From Drechmeria coniospora (taxonomy: Eukaryota; Ascomycota; Sordariomycetes; Hypocreales; Ophiocordycipitaceae), in contig NC_054390.1 in NCBI RefSeq assembly GCF_001625195.1, positions 2,628,027 through 2,692,026 of the forward strand: a stretch of DNA of 64,000 nucleotides. Direction: 5' to 3'. The translations under genes and the position numbers were made by a program. Below, piece by piece: positions 43,737 through 56,220 of this stretch (the stretch's first letter is position 1; every line of letters starts with the position of its first letter). Under the pieces are notes generated by a model. The model saw nothing but the letters and a program-made list of their open reading frames with translations. It was not told where the DNA came from and made no database searches.

Positions 43737-44387
43737 TGACAGGGCAATTAGTCAAACAACATGCGGCCACGGTCTAAAAGTGGCAAAACCATGTTATTCT
43801 CTTGCTCCGCTATCGTCTGCCATCGATCGAATGAACCCTTTGGAAGGACGCTCCAAATGACCACACGGTCCCTGGGCACATCCATCAGCCCGTAGCTGTG
43901 GTCGGAGGAACGAAAGGGTCAAGACAACTCGGTAGTTCAAGGTGAAATGCTATCTGCAACGGCACCATTATGGGCACAGAAAACGGCCAGGATCTGGGGG
44001 AATCTGCCGAAGAACATGCGCTCTTGCAACCTTCATGCACGCCTGCGACGCAACGAAAGAGAGAATGGCGTAATGAGTATCAAGCCGCCGTTGGAGGGAG
44101 GCCAATCTGGATGCATTTCGTAGGCCTACTTCCAGTAGTCCACTTTTGTACAAGTATTAACTTCAAAATATCGCGTTGCGACTTAAAAGTGCATTCTCAA
44201 TCTTCCCTTGGCAGTACGCCAACCAGCTCTCGGCACAAGCTGTGAATGGCCAACGTATTTAAAACAGATAAATTGGCTACCTAATTACTATGTTGAAGTG
44301 CGAGGGAGATTTCTGGCGCCCGAGATGCGTCCAAATGAATCCGCTATGTCCATATGTGTCCCCTGAGACAGGGCAACGACGTTTCAA
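43737..44387. other. Convergent spacer between RNA15 and the Mg2+ transporter
   Basis: About 650 bases made of two 3' untranslated regions. No GTACGGA element, tRNA or real ORF is visible. Confidence 0.5.
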
Positions 44388-47056
44388 CTATACAATCTTG
44401 TACACTCTCTTCGCAATCAGATAGCATACGAGCCCAAAGAAAAACAGGCCTGCGGTGATCCAGACAAACCAGGCGAGGTCCCCTTCGTACTCCTGACCAG
44501 GGACCCAGACATTCATGCCCCACAGGCCGGTGATGATGTTCATTGGTAAGACAATGGTTCCAAGAACGGTGAGCTTGCCGAGGACATCAGCCGTCTGTTC
44601 CTGTCGCTCGTTCATGCGAATGTTGATCTGGGCTAGATAATTGCCATGTGATCGAGCCAAAATTCTGGAAGAGTCAGGTTAGCATTGCGTCAGGGGACAA
44701 GGGGCGAGTGGCCTACTTCTCATAATGGCCAAGGTTAGACGTCATGGTGATAATGTGGTCCTGGATATCGCCGAGGTAGAGCCCAATCTCCGACCTTGGC
44801 GCTACTTCCCAACGCTCATTGCAGCGCTTTGCAAATCCCTTGATAACATCGGCCTTGTTGCCGAGCAAGCGGTACAGGCTCATGACTCGCTTTCTGCAGT
44901 CACCGACGCGGCGCAGCATGTCACTCGAGTCGACCATGGCAGTGCCCTCATCGTGCTTCGGTGCCTGTTTCTCGTCCGCGGGGCTCTTATTGGGAGACGA
45001 GTGGAGCTTGAGGATATTGTCATCGATTTCGTCGACCTCGTCCTCGATGTTCTGGATCAAAGGCTGGAAGACGTCGGTGATGTCGTCGATGATGGCGTAC
45101 GATATCCAGTCGGATGACAGAATTAAATAGTCTCTGAGTTGTCGGATACGCCGACGAACGTTGGCAGGATGAGGCGTCATAGAGAAGTGGAAGCTGAGGA
45201 CGCCTTCTCGGAAGACGACAACGTACATGTTGACGGGCTCAAGGTAGTTGTCACTGTTAACGTCCTGGTCAAATGTGCGGTAGTTGACAAAGTAGTAGTG
45301 GCGGAACAGCTCAACCTTCTCGCGCGCCTCTTGCAGCATGATGTCTTCGGCGCTCAGAGGATGAATGCCGAATGCTTTGGAGATGACCTTCATTTCATCC
45401 TCGGTCGGGCAGAGAACGTCTAGCCACCAGACCGGTCTGTCGCCGTACCGCACCGGCTTCGGCGTTGGTGGTGTTGTGTCACATCCGACCTGGGGCGACC
45501 CCCCGGGGGGCGCGCTATCGTCGGGGAACTTGATTTCGATCGGCGTTGGCGTGACATGGTCGGATGTGGCGGCGGCCTCTCGAACTGGAGATGCTAGCCT
45601 CTCTCGATGAGAATCCTCAACCGATGGCTGCCGAGTCGATATCCTGGACTCGACCTCACCACCGGCTGAGGGACGAGATTGGCCGAGGATCGATCTCGAA
45701 TCTTCGTCATCGTCGTCGCTCTCATCGTCCGAAAGCACTCTGGGATCCGGAATGAACAATTCCCTAAAGTCACTACCCGGCTGGACAAGCTCGGAGATCG
45801 TCTGGCTATGGATGGTGCTCTGGAACTCCTCGTTGAAATAGGTGAACCGGTAAGGGGTCTCTTCGTCGGTCCGGAACCAGCCCTTCCTGACGGGACGGAG
45901 GCGCCCGTTGATGAGCTGCGGTTCGGTGATCTTCTTGACGCGGACCTCCTCGCAGCGATCTTCCTTTTCGAAATGCCTCCACTCCTCCAGCACGGACAAA
46001 TCCGGCCACTGGACCCGTCGGCGACGCCCTCGGTATTGATGCAGGCCCGCATCCTGGGTGTGTGTCTCTTCCTCGTCGCCGATGTCCGACATGCCGGGTC
46101 CCGGGAAGCAGACGTCGCCGACGGCCTCGGTCATTCTCCGGGTTGGGTCCCGCATAGGCCTGTCGGTGTCGGAGAGCGACACATGATCGTGGATGGAGCG
46201 ACAGGGGCTGCCGTTGAGCGAGATTTCGTCCCTGATCATGACGTCGCCAAAATTGACATCGGATCGGTCCATTCCGCCATAGGTGGGGGATCCAGGTACC
46301 GAGGGGGGGTGGTTGACGTCGTATCGATCTTTGGTACCGAGAGCGGCCGTCAGCCGGGTCCTCGAGGACCTACTGGACGCCCTACGGCTGAGGTTGCGCG
46401 TTGCCCGAGAGTCGCTCGCACCATAGCCGGAGAAGTTGGTGGGCGATGCTCGGTACGTGGTCGACTCTTGCAGCAGAGGTGCCGTTTCATCGAGTGTGTT
46501 CGGCTCGGCGTCGTCGTCGCCGCTATTCGCCGTCTGCATCGACCGGAGACGGCTGGCCTGCGTCGTGGAGAAAGGATTATGGAAGGCACCACCACTAATG
46601 GCTGCGGTTGACTGTCGGCGGACACGCATAAACTTCTGCTCCCTGGACAGATATTAGCAGCGTGTACAACCCCAACGATGGGAGGGACGGCGGGAGCAAC
46701 GACGGGAGCGTCTCCTGGGCATACCTGTGATCTAACAGTGCCTCGCTATCGATGCTCGTCCCGCTGATGTTGCTGTTCGGCAGCTGGTAGAAACCAGCGC
46801 CCGGCTCCTGCATCTCGTCATGGCTGTCCTCGGCAAGGGCTGCAAAACTCTTCCTCCTCGACCGCTTCTTCTTGCCGCCGCGATGGCCCTTTCGCTTTCT
46901 TGTCTGTGAACGAGACTTCGGGTCGGACGATGTGTCTGGGGACGCTGGCGGTGGTGCGGCAGCTCCTGGCGAAGCCGACGAAGATGGATGGCCGCTCATG
47001 ACGGGTATCTCGAGTCTGGAAGTGTGGGGGAGGGCATCGAAACGATTGCTAGCCAT
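44388..47056 (-). CDS. MNR2: CorA-family Mg2+ transporter of the MNR2/ALR type
   Basis: Three exons: 47056-46725, 46642-44717 and 44664-44388, giving 844 residues. A long hydrophilic N-terminus includes a basic block (KRKGHRGGKKKRSRRKSFAALAED) typical of the fungal MNR2/ALR group. The CorA core follows: WWLDVLCPTEDEM, FGIHPLSAEDIM, YYFVNYRTF and a long stalk helix. Two membrane segments lie at the end; the first closes with the selectivity motif GMN (ITGLWGMNVWVPG), and the second is FVWITAGLFFFGLVCYLIA. In yeast MNR2 sits in the vacuole membrane and releases stored Mg2+, while ALR1 is at the plasma membrane. Which one this is cannot be settled from sequence alone. Confidence 0.88.
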
Positions 47057-47990
47057 TGCCGCAGGGCACCCTCGGTAGTTTGACCGCCTCAGCCAGGCAT
47101 GTATGAAGGGTCACGGGTGGGATGGCTGACGATGGCGAAGCAGAGAGAGGATGGCAGAGGCACAATATTTGCCTTGGACTGCCCGCCAACGCCCGTGTAT
47201 CACTTGCAAGCCCGAGCCAGAGTACTATCCAATCGCAGGGCAGTGAGTCAGTGATGTCAGTGCTGGCCAGGGAAAATAGCGGCAAATGGACAGTAGAATG
47301 CCTGGTTCCTTTGGTTCTAGTGGTAAGGTAGCTATTACTTAGTACGTCTTGCGCTGTCGTAGGCGTTGCGCCCGGCCCCCCGATACGCTGACCTCAGGCG
47401 GCTCGAGGGGCGAAGTCTCCGCTGTGGCTGCCGGCGAGGTCCGTGATTGGACCTTAACCTGGCAAGGTTTCTACGCACCAAGTACCTAAGTATTATGGAG
47501 GACAGTACTGTACATGGACATGTAAGGAGTACATCTGCAATTCACATTGATTACGCTGCATCACCATGGTGAAATATTGTCCAGTAATACGGAGTACGGA
47601 GTACATACGGAGTACATGCAAGCACATATCGACGCAGGATGCGGATGATCTCGACAAGAGCTCAAGGAGAAGAAAATAACCGTTCCGGTGTCCGTGCTCT
47701 CATGTCAACAACGGTCCGCTTAGCTCAGAGGTTTGTTTGCGGCATCGTGCTGTCGTGCTTCGGGCACCATTCACAATGGGTGAAAGCCTTACGGATGGTT
47801 GTCATACACAACTCCGCACGGTACTTCGTACAAATATTCGACCACATGGTATGTGTAGCTAACTACGCCTACAGTGTAAGACATTATTTGTACGTCCTAC
47901 GATATCGACTCTGGACTACTACGCTTCCCAAACGCCCAAGCACTTACGGAGTGCAAAGCATGCACGTCCCAAAGCCGCCCATCCTTCCCC
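47057..47990. other. Spacer between NOC4 end and the Mg2+ transporter start
   Basis: About 930 bases. The right half holds NOC4 3' sequence; the left half holds the Mg2+ transporter promoter. The word GGAGTACGGAGTAC with a further ACGGAGTAC follows at about 47588-47615, and GTAC words recur near 47500-47530. A 130-codon plus-strand ORF (47639-48031) overlaps the NOC4 end and has no recognisable content. Confidence 0.5.
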
Positions 47991-49718
47991 TCATACCACC
48001 GCCGTGGCCGCTCCAAAATCCCACAGCCTGACCATTAGGCTGTCCGGAGCTGCAGCCGGATCCCCCTGAGGCATAAAGACCTTCTTGGGAATATGGAATT
48101 CGACAACGGGCGCCTTCTTGACCTCCCTATCCAGCTCTGCATCCAAGAGCTAGGAAACAGTTAGTGCAAAATGGCATCCACGGTGATGAGAATTACATAC
48201 CGTGGCATAAGAGTGGTCCAGAAAGTCTTCCATGTTGTACGACTGCTTGGTGAACTGCTCGGATACAATCTTTGCAATCGTCGCGACGTTGGGATGGTAG
48301 TGCGACTGCAGCTGCACAAGCTCCCAGAGGCAGCTGTCGATAGCCTTGGTCTCCATGGGATCTGCTTCGTCTGGCAAAAATGGATCCTCAAACCCGTTTT
48401 CTTGCATCGCCTTCCTCTCTTCGGGATCGCGTGTCGTCCGGTGAAGCATAAAGGTGCAAGTAGGATGGCGCTTGAGGAGGTTGTACATCCATGGGATGGC
48501 AAACGCAATCGCGCTTGGGGGGGCGTTGAGCGCGAGTCGTGAAAGACGCTTGAGGAAACTAGCGACGAGACTGGCAGGTAAATGAGTCGACGCCAAGAAG
48601 GTATCTAGCAGTCGGAAGAAGCGAGACCGATGCTTGGAATGCAGGACGTCGCGATCCATGAGCGAGTACAGTTTCGGGTAGAAGGACGGGTAGTCGAGGT
48701 TGCGCTCTTGTATCAGATAGAAGACGCCGGACAGCGCCAGCAGGGACATGGAACCGCCGGCGTGATAGCAGCTCGTAAGAAAGTCGGCGAGCAGCTCAGG
48801 TTTCGTGAACCACGGTGCAATGATGGTGGAAATAACGTCTAGTATGCGCTTTTGGTGCTCCTTTGCATCCGCAGCACCCATTAATGCCAACCAGGCTGCT
48901 TGTCCCTGTTTCTTGTGTTGAACAACCGACCGCAGAGGGTGTGACTTCAACTTCGGTCGGGGCACGTAAAAGTCTTCGAGTTCTTCAGCCGTTTCGGGCA
49001 CGCCATCTAACGCGGAGATGAGGGAGAAGACTCGGACAAAAAGGGCACCGTCTTCATTTGCAATGCTTTGCATAGCGGGCCTGGGAATTGTCAGCAAAAC
49101 ATCGCAGCTGCATTGGGTAGAGTGGCGAGCTCACTTGATAGATTTGAATGTAAAGTATCGTATGTCGTCGTACTGCTCTGCATACTCTTCAATAAATGCG
49201 CTCCTTACGCCTTCATTGTCAGACGCGATGATGGCTCGAACAATATTTTCGATAAAGGCCGTGGGGAACGAATAGGCGTCCTTGTCGGAGAGGTGCTCGC
49301 CCTCAGCCTTGAGTATCCTCATGCAGAGGGTCAGCGCCGTCACGGCAAGGTCCTCATCCGTCATCAGATTCAGCAGCACAGATTTGTATTGCGTCAACTG
49401 ATCCCTCAACCAGCCAACAACAACTCCCTCCCTCTCAGACTGAGACTTTTTAAAGATCAGAGAGCCTTGAGCCAGAAGCCGCACAAAGATACGGCAGAGC
49501 GCTACAGTCGCCACCATAGATTCCTCGCTTTCATCCTCGGCGCTTCGGAGCAAGAGTGTGATGTCGTTGTAGTTTTTCCTTGATTCGAGGATTCCTTGTT
49601 CCATCAGGAGGATTTTGCTGCTTGCGTCGTCATTTTCGTCACTTCCAGACGACCGTCTTCGCTTTGTGGGTTTCTCTACCAAGGAGACTCTCTTGCGTTT
49701 GGACCCTTCCCCGGCCAT
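47991..49718 (-). CDS. NOC4: Ribosome biogenesis factor NOC4 (UTP19)
   Basis: Three exons: 49718-49135, 49080-48201 and 48149-47991, giving 540 residues (yeast Noc4 has 552). The N-terminus is basic (SKRKRVSLVEKPTKRRRSS). The CBF/Mak21 domain is clear: GGSMSLLALSGVFYLIQERNLDYPSFYPKLY, RSRFFRLLDTFLASTHLPA, LARLALNAPPSAIAFAIPW-like block. NOC4 pairs with NOP14 in the nucleolus and is needed to mature and export 40S precursors. The acidic tail region (EDPFLPDEADPMET) near residue 430 is conserved. The gene shares its upstream region with ATP4. Confidence 0.93.
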
Positions 49719-50163
49719 GGTGTGGGTAGGTTCGAGTGTGGACGACGACTGATCGCTATGGGGGGTGAGATGAAATAATTGGACGTACTGATAGAATGAG
49801 CTAGTCGAAATTGTCGATCCTGGGCTGGGCTCTCGTTGATTGGAGTCTTGCCAAATTTTATCATATATTCAGGCGCAGCAAATTGCATGCGGCAGATGAA
49901 AGGTTACCCCGATTTCATCTCGAGATAATACGGAGTAGTATGTAAAAGTTGCTCGGCGACATGGAATTAGAGGCGCCATGCCCCACAATTCTGCGGAATA
50001 AGAGAAACGGGTAAACTACGGTTAGTGGGGCACGACAAGCTCCAGCGTAACTCGTAACGTGACTTTTGGTTGGCGATGCCGAATTAGCGCGATAAAACCT
50101 CACCTCACCACTGCAGCCGAGCAACGTCAAGTGTTCGATACCCCATTCCAAAATCATCTCGCA
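49719..50163. promoter_or_regulatory. Shared upstream region of NOC4 and ATP4
   Basis: 445 bases between divergent start codons. It holds one AATACGGAGTAGTA element (about 49927-49940), near its middle. No other repeat or ORF is convincing. Confidence 0.45.
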
Positions 50164-51180
50164 ATGGCTTCCCGCTTGGCGCGCAGCGCTGTCGGTACGT
50201 TGAGCCGTCTCCGGAATTGTCATAGTTGCAGAATTGGCTTCATTGGAGTGTCTTGCGCCGCCTACGGACTGCATATTGACGGGCGGACACCTGTCTGACC
50301 CGAACTAACTGACTGACCCCCTTCTCGTGCAGGCGCTTCCCTTCTCCGACCTACCATCGCCAGCCGAGTCCTCCCTGCCCTGTCGTCGGTCGCCACCTCC
50401 CGAAATGCCAGCAACGTACCCGCCGAGGAGCCCAAGAAGAAGGCTCAGAGCATCATCGACTCCCTCCCGGGAAGCAACCTGCTCTCGAAAACGGCCATCC
50501 TCAGCAGCGCCGCCGGTCTCAGTGTCTACGCCATCAGCAATGAATACTATGTCATGAACGAGGAGACTGTCGTCGCCGTCTGTCTGCTCGCTGTTTGGGG
50601 CGGCATCATCAAGTACGGTGGTCCTGCGTACAAGGAATGGGCCGAGAGCCAGAACGAGAAGATCAAGAACATTCTCAACAGTGCTCGTGCCGACCACACC
50701 GAGGCCGTCAAGACCCGCATCGAGGATGTCAAGCAGATGGGTGGCGTCGTCGATATTACCAAGAGCCTGTTCCAGGTTTCCAGGGTACGTTCCTGATGTG
50801 CAACTGCATGAATGATTTTGGAGGGAACCTTGGAATGGGGGGAGGGGGAACACCCGTGTTGACTTCGATGCTAGGAAACCGCTACCCTTGAGGCTCAGGC
50901 CTTCGAGCTCGAGCAGCAGACCGCTCTGGCCGCCGAGGCCAAGGCCGTCCTCGACTCCTGGGCACGCTACGAAGGCCAGGTCAAGCAGCGACAGCAGCAG
51001 GAGCTGGCCGCCTCCATTATTGCCAAGGTTCAGAAGGAGCTGGAGAACCCCAAGGCCCTGCAGCAGATTCTGCAGCAGAGCGTGGCTGATGTTGAGAGTA
51101 CGCTTCACCCTTTCCATTTGCATCGACGATCGGTAATTGCTAACAAACCAACAGGGATTGTCTCCTCCAAGGCCCAATAA
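50164..51180 (+). CDS. ATP4: Mitochondrial ATP synthase subunit b (ATP4)
   Basis: Four exons: 50164-50194, 50333-50784, 50875-51097 and 51155-51180, giving 243 residues. The N-terminus (MASRLARSAVGASLLRP) is a mitochondrial presequence, cut somewhere before residue 40. Two membrane helices follow (AILSSAAGLSVYAIS and TVVAVCLLAVWGGIIKY), then a long amphipathic helix (WAESQNEKIKNILNSARADH onward) that forms the peripheral stalk holding the F1 head. First and last coding exons are only 31 and 26 bases. Its neighbours COQ6 and NUO49 are also respiratory genes. Confidence 0.95.
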
Positions 51181-51615
51181 GGGACCGGCACTAGACTAGT
51201 CAGGTTATAAGGTCGCTACATTTCCTTTGTTCCAACCACCTGTGCACATACAGACAGCACCTGTTCCTTAGCCTACAAATCGACACGCTAATCCTCTTGC
51301 ACTCGCACAACTGGCGTATTGTTTCTACTCATCATGTGATTTCCATGGACACCTTGCTGTTGCTGAGACGATTTCCAAGTTCGTGCAGACTTTGCCGTGG
51401 CAATTTACCCTTGGTACACCACAGTGGCACGTCAATATTACATCCCTGGTGTGGTGTTTAGGAATCGCCATTCATTAGACGGCCGAAAAGTTCATTGTAA
51501 AATTTACAACTGAGCTGGCAGCAGCTCTGAAAAACAATATCCAGGACACCACATGACAAATGAAACTCCGTAGCACTCTAGCTCTTTGGCAATCAACCAC
51601 GGACTGCCCTGCTGT
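51181..51615. other. Convergent spacer between ATP4 and HEH2
   Basis: 435 bases with two 3' untranslated regions. No repeat, RNA gene or coding frame is visible. Confidence 0.5.
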
Positions 51616-53806
51616 CTAATAAAATGGCCGCGGCTCCTCCCACTTCCTCGTTTCCATCACCTGCGTGGCCTCAGCCTCTGGCGACTCCGGCTTCACTTCT
51701 GGAGCCCACGATACTCGACCACTGCGCCGTCTCCTTGCACCATCGCCCTTGGTAGGACCGATCCACTCCCAGGCACGTCCAACTTCGCCGTTCCGGCCTT
51801 CTCGCTGGCTAGTCCGGACGTTGCTGTTCAGCTCCACGACAGCCCTCACCCTCTGCCATATCCTCTCCCGCTCCGCCAGGGAGTGAATGGTTCGCAACAC
51901 ATCGTCTCTCAAGTTAGGCAGAAACAGCCACGGGTCATCAAGATCCTCCTCGCCCAGTTCCTTCTGGTTCGCAAGTCGGCCCAATACGGACTCGACCAGG
52001 TTGGGAATCCGAGCAGAGGTGGCCAAGTGGCGGCGATATCGAGCACGTAGGTAGAAGATGGCAAGCGACAGCAACATCAAGACTCCAGCTGGGAGACGAT
52101 ATCTTGCCAGTCCAAGTCGGAGAGTTCGCTTGATCGCGCAGGTGAGCGGAAGGCGAGCGAGAGAGGTGGACGCGAGGCTTCGGTTTGAAAAATGGGAGGA
52201 ATCGGGCGTTCTGTTGGTTGTGCGATAGATCTGTTAGTGTTCGAGTCAGAAATTTTGGATCTGTGACAGGCCGGGACTGCTTTGGTGGGTGGCATGACAA
52301 ACAAAATTTGACGTCGACTTACTCGGTGCTCAGAATCTCGACCTCGACCTCCTCTCTAGCAGTGACCTCGCCAATGGCATCCTTCCAGAGTTCATCAAAC
52401 TCTTGGCTATTTAACCTCTTGCTGCGCTTCTTACTGACGCTTTCCTTGAGGTCCTGCTCGGCGATCGCTGGCGAATTCTCGGGCTGCCCAGCGTCGTCAA
52501 CTAGTTCGCCGCACTCAAACTTGGCTCGACGCTCCCTGAGCTCCTCAACAGCCTTGTCGGCGACGGCCTTGACCCGACGAGCTTTCTCGCCATCGGGCTC
52601 ACACGACGGCGCCAGTGGGACCAAGCCACCTAGCGACAGGGGGTGGGGCTTCAGGATGAAGTCCTTTTCGCACCGAATGGAAAGGTCCTGATAACAGTAG
52701 GCGTGGGGAGGACATTGCTCGCACTCAGGCTTGATGAAGGGCAAGAGGAAGTCGGGAACGCGGACATCAGGGGGTAGCAGCTCCGTTGCCTGCCGGCCGA
52801 GTCCACAATAGCCGACCGCAATCTTTTCTTGTCGGTACCACGCTCCGTAGGCAGATAGCAGCGCCATGAAAAGGACAAGTAGAGGTGTACCAAAGCTCGT
52901 CTGGCGCCTAGATTTGGAAGGAGGGCTCCGGGGAACAATGTGCAGGCCCCCCTCGCTCGCTGCCGCTTCCAGCTCCAGCTGCTCGTCCGGCGTGAACTCT
53001 TCGCCGGGTTCCAGCACGTCCTCGGGCGTGTGAGAGCGCAACCTGGGTACTGGAATTTGCAAGGGTGCACTGACTTGTCTCCGATCATAGGTGCCACTGG
53101 TCTGACGTCGGGACGACGATGCGCTCTGGGCCACGCCTGCACCCAGTGTCCGCCGTCTATTGGTAGGAGTCTTGACCGCTGGCGGCGAGCTGCCGCTTTG
53201 AAAGGGGTTATCATCTGTAAAGACGTTTTCGTCCTGCAGTGCGACGACGGTGCTGTCATCAGTGACCGATCGTTCCTCCTCGGGTTCGGATTCGAATTCT
53301 GGTAGTATCTGCGGAGTCACAGTCCGTCGGCTTCGCCGTGTCGATCGGGAGAAATCAGAGACGGAGACGGTGTCATCTTCGTCGTCCGCATGAGATAGTT
53401 GCCTGCTCGTGGATCGCGAGCTACGCTTCCGAGGACTTCGGAGAAGCGAGGCCTCAGCTTCAGCGTCTTCCACTTTGACCTTGGTCTTGGCCGAGCTTTT
53501 GCGAGGGGACATTGATCTCCTGGAGGATGTCCGCGGGGCTAGAGGTTCGAAGTCGGCCCAGTTGTTTGTATCCTCGGCACTGCCAGCATTGACGATGCCA
53601 TAACTCGACCGCTTCGCCCTGGCCTTTTGTGCACGGAGCTTAGGCACCTGCGGAAGCACGTGGTCGACGACAAGCTGCACCAGCTGCGGCTTTTTGGCCG
53701 TAGACGGATAGTCGACATGATGCGTGACGAGTATGGAGCGCAAACGTGGGATGGTGACGCTGCGAGGATCAAACCCCTCCTGGAGGTAGTCGTCGGCATC
53801 AACCAT
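51616..53806 (-). CDS. SRC1: Inner nuclear membrane protein HEH2/SRC1 (Man1-Src1 family)
   Basis: Two exons: 53806-52323 and 52210-51616, giving 692 residues. The start MVDADDYLQEGFDPRSVTIP begins the helix-extension-helix (LEM-like) DNA-binding domain, residues 1-50. A basic, Ser/Arg-rich linker carries nuclear-import type clusters (RKRSSRSTSR). Two membrane segments bracket a lumenal domain: FGTPLLVLFMALLSAYGAW (about 340) and AGVLMLLSLAIFYLR (about 535). The lumenal part has conserved cysteines (CEQCPPHAYCY). The C-terminal MSC domain is winged-helix-like. It links chromatin, such as rDNA and subtelomeres, to the nuclear envelope. The intron acceptor (CCAACAG, 52211) was chosen because it restores the second membrane segment; a nearer AG would end the protein early. 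Confidence 0.9.
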
Positions 53807-54471
53807 GATGCGCCGCTTTGTCGACAAGAAGATGGACGTTGACTTTGCTTGACCTGCCTGCACCTTGTAGAACAGGGGTGCTGTGGTGTGCCCTCCGGGA
53901 CACCCGTGCTCCTTGCGTTTGTCTGTCTGGTGGCAAAAAAAGCTGCTGGCCAATGATGCAAGGTGGGTAGAGGCCGCAGCTGGGTCGCAGACGTGCGAAA
54001 CTGACTGTCGACAGTGAAACAAATCTGGGAACACGGACTGCAGAGAGGAAAGCCACGTTGGGCACAGAGTATTCCTGAGCGAACTGGAACGCGGACAGGG
54101 ATGAGTGAGGGTTGGGAAAAATTATTCTGACCTTCGTTGTTCGTTGTTGGCCTGCAGGAGTTGAACCCATAGAGACAGGGGACTTGGCGGTTGTCTGTGG
54201 CAACTAGGATAAAAGTGGCTCCATCGCAGGAACCTGGAGCTTTGACCTGCCTATTAAGAGTACGAGGTACATCCGACTGGTACAAGCTCAAACAACTTCC
54301 GTGCCCCGTAATTACTTGTACAGGGTAATTATAGCTTGTCAGCCACAGGTGGCGTCACATGGATGTGATAAGGTACGAGGCTGGCTGGCTTGAGGCTCAG
54401 TTTACGGAGCAGTCAACTCGCAATCCTCCATCGACAAGATTGTTCTCATCAGGCTAGAAGGCCAAGAGATA
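53807..54471. promoter_or_regulatory. Divergent upstream region of HEH2 and COQ6
   Basis: 665 bases. The reading frame of HEH2 stays open upstream to about 54034, but the family start fixes the ATG at 53806. A short GTAC-word patch lies near 54300-54320. No RNA gene or repeat was recognised. Confidence 0.45.
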
Positions 54472-56002
54472 ATGCCAGCAACAACTCGCAGTCTCATAGC
54501 AGGACGTCTATTCGTCTGCCGGAGCTGCTCTTACAGACTCCGCAGTCAGCCGCGGCGGTTTTATTCATCGAAGAAGCAAGAGATTTACGATGTCGTCTGC
54601 GTCGGTGGTGGCCCAGCTGGGCTCAGTCTCTTGACAGCTCTCCGTACGTTCCACCCCCCGCCCCGTGCGATGCCGCGCGATGCCATATCTTGTACTCATT
54701 CATTGTAATCTCGCAGGGTCTAGTCCCGTCGCCTCCCATCTCCGTGTCGCCCTCGTCGAGGCGCAGGACCTATCCAAGCCTGCCACTTATTCCCCTTCGC
54801 CGTCCGAGTACTCGAATCGCTGCAGCTCCCTCACGCCAGCCTCGGTCGAGTTCCTCAACACCATCGGAGCATGGGCGCACATTGCCCGCGATCGCATACA
54901 AGAGTACGGCGAGATGCAGGTTTGGGATGGGCTCACCGATGCGCGTATCGAGTTCAACTGGCCCCATGGGTCTAGTCCTCGAGCCATCGCCTACATGGCG
55001 GAAAACCTGAACCTTACTTCAGCCCTCCTGAAGAGGCTCAACGAGTTGGGAGGTGTGGATGTCTTTGACAACACAAAGGTGGACGAGATAGTACTGGGGG
55101 AGGAGACGGACAGCTTGGACCTCAGAGAGTGGCCTGTCGTCCGTCTCTCCAACGGCAAGTCGTTGGCGGCCCGGCTGCTTGTTGGTGCCGACGGTGCAAG
55201 CAGTCCTGTCAGAACGTTTGCCGGCATCGAGAGTCGGGGCTGGGACTACGGCAGACATGGCGTCGTGGCGACCTTGCAGCTTGAAGGCGACGTCCAAACA
55301 GCTTTCCAGCGCTTCTTACCCACTGGCCCTATCGCGATGCTTCCGATGCCCGGGAAGCATGCTACGCTGGTTTGGTCGACTACACCGAAGAACGCATCTC
55401 TTCTAAAGTCGCTGCCTCCGAAGGAATTCACGGCCATGGTCAACGCTGCCTTCCGCCTCTCCGCCGTTGACCTTGCCTACATGCACACCCAGGCTGCTGG
55501 CCAAGACGAGGAATACCGCTGGAGGATGCAACACACACCGGTCGACCTTGAGGTTGTTCCCCAGACCGTCGTCGGTGTTCAAGAGGGTTCGGTGGCCTCG
55601 TTTCCCCTCAGACTTCGGCACGCTGATACCTACATCGGCGAGCGCATTGCCCTCGTCGGCGATGCCGCTCACACGATCCACCCTCTTGCAGGCCAAGGCC
55701 TCAATCAGGGACAGGCCGATGTCCGAAGCTTGGTCAAGGCAGTCGAGTACTCGGTCACCCACGGACAGGATCTCGGGACGCAGCTGTCCCTCGAGAGCTA
55801 CAACAGCGAACGATACGCCGCCAACCACGTCCTGCTTGGCGTTTGCGACAAGTTGCACAAGCTATACGCCGTTGAGAGCGGGCCTTTAGTCCCGCTGAGG
55901 TCCATAGGGCTGAGGGCCGTCAATGCGCTGTCACCACTGAAGACCTTCTTGATGAACCAAGCCTCTGGGACAGGCGCTCCGGGTTCTTGGCGGCCGACAT
56001 AG
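54472..56002 (+). CDS. COQ6: Ubiquinone biosynthesis monooxygenase COQ6
   Basis: Two exons: 54472-54643 and 54717-56002, giving 485 residues. A basic mitochondrial presequence (MPATTRSLIAGRLFVCRSC) precedes the FAD-binding Rossmann motif DVVCVGGGPAGLSLL (residues 40-54). The second FAD motif GDAAHTIHPLAGQGLNQGQ lies near residue 390, and LLVGADGASSPVR near 215. COQ6 hydroxylates C5 of the ubiquinone ring precursor in the matrix-side CoQ complex, using electrons from ferredoxin. The intron splits the first Rossmann helix in phase. The gene converges on NUO49. Confidence 0.95.
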
Positions 56003-56220
56003 TTTTCCAAGTGTACAGTACTTCTATCGTGTGCATCGCCAACGAAAATGTATATAGCACGAGTCGGTGGGATCATAGAGAAGCTGGTTTCCGCCACAGC
56101 GAACGTGATCGAAAACCAGGAGGGGGTCTTGCGATGGAGTATTTACCGTTGTTCTCCCGTCAGCTAAAAAAACTACAAAAGGGAAGCCTATAAAACGACA
56201 TGTCCTGCCAGCTTGGGATT

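Noticed and set aside
45679..46611. A 310-codon plus-strand frame over the Mg2+ transporter
   Set aside because: Shadow of the transporter gene.
47639..48031. A 130-codon plus-strand ORF
   Set aside because: It starts in repeat-rich spacer, overlaps the NOC4 end on the other strand and shows no protein family features.
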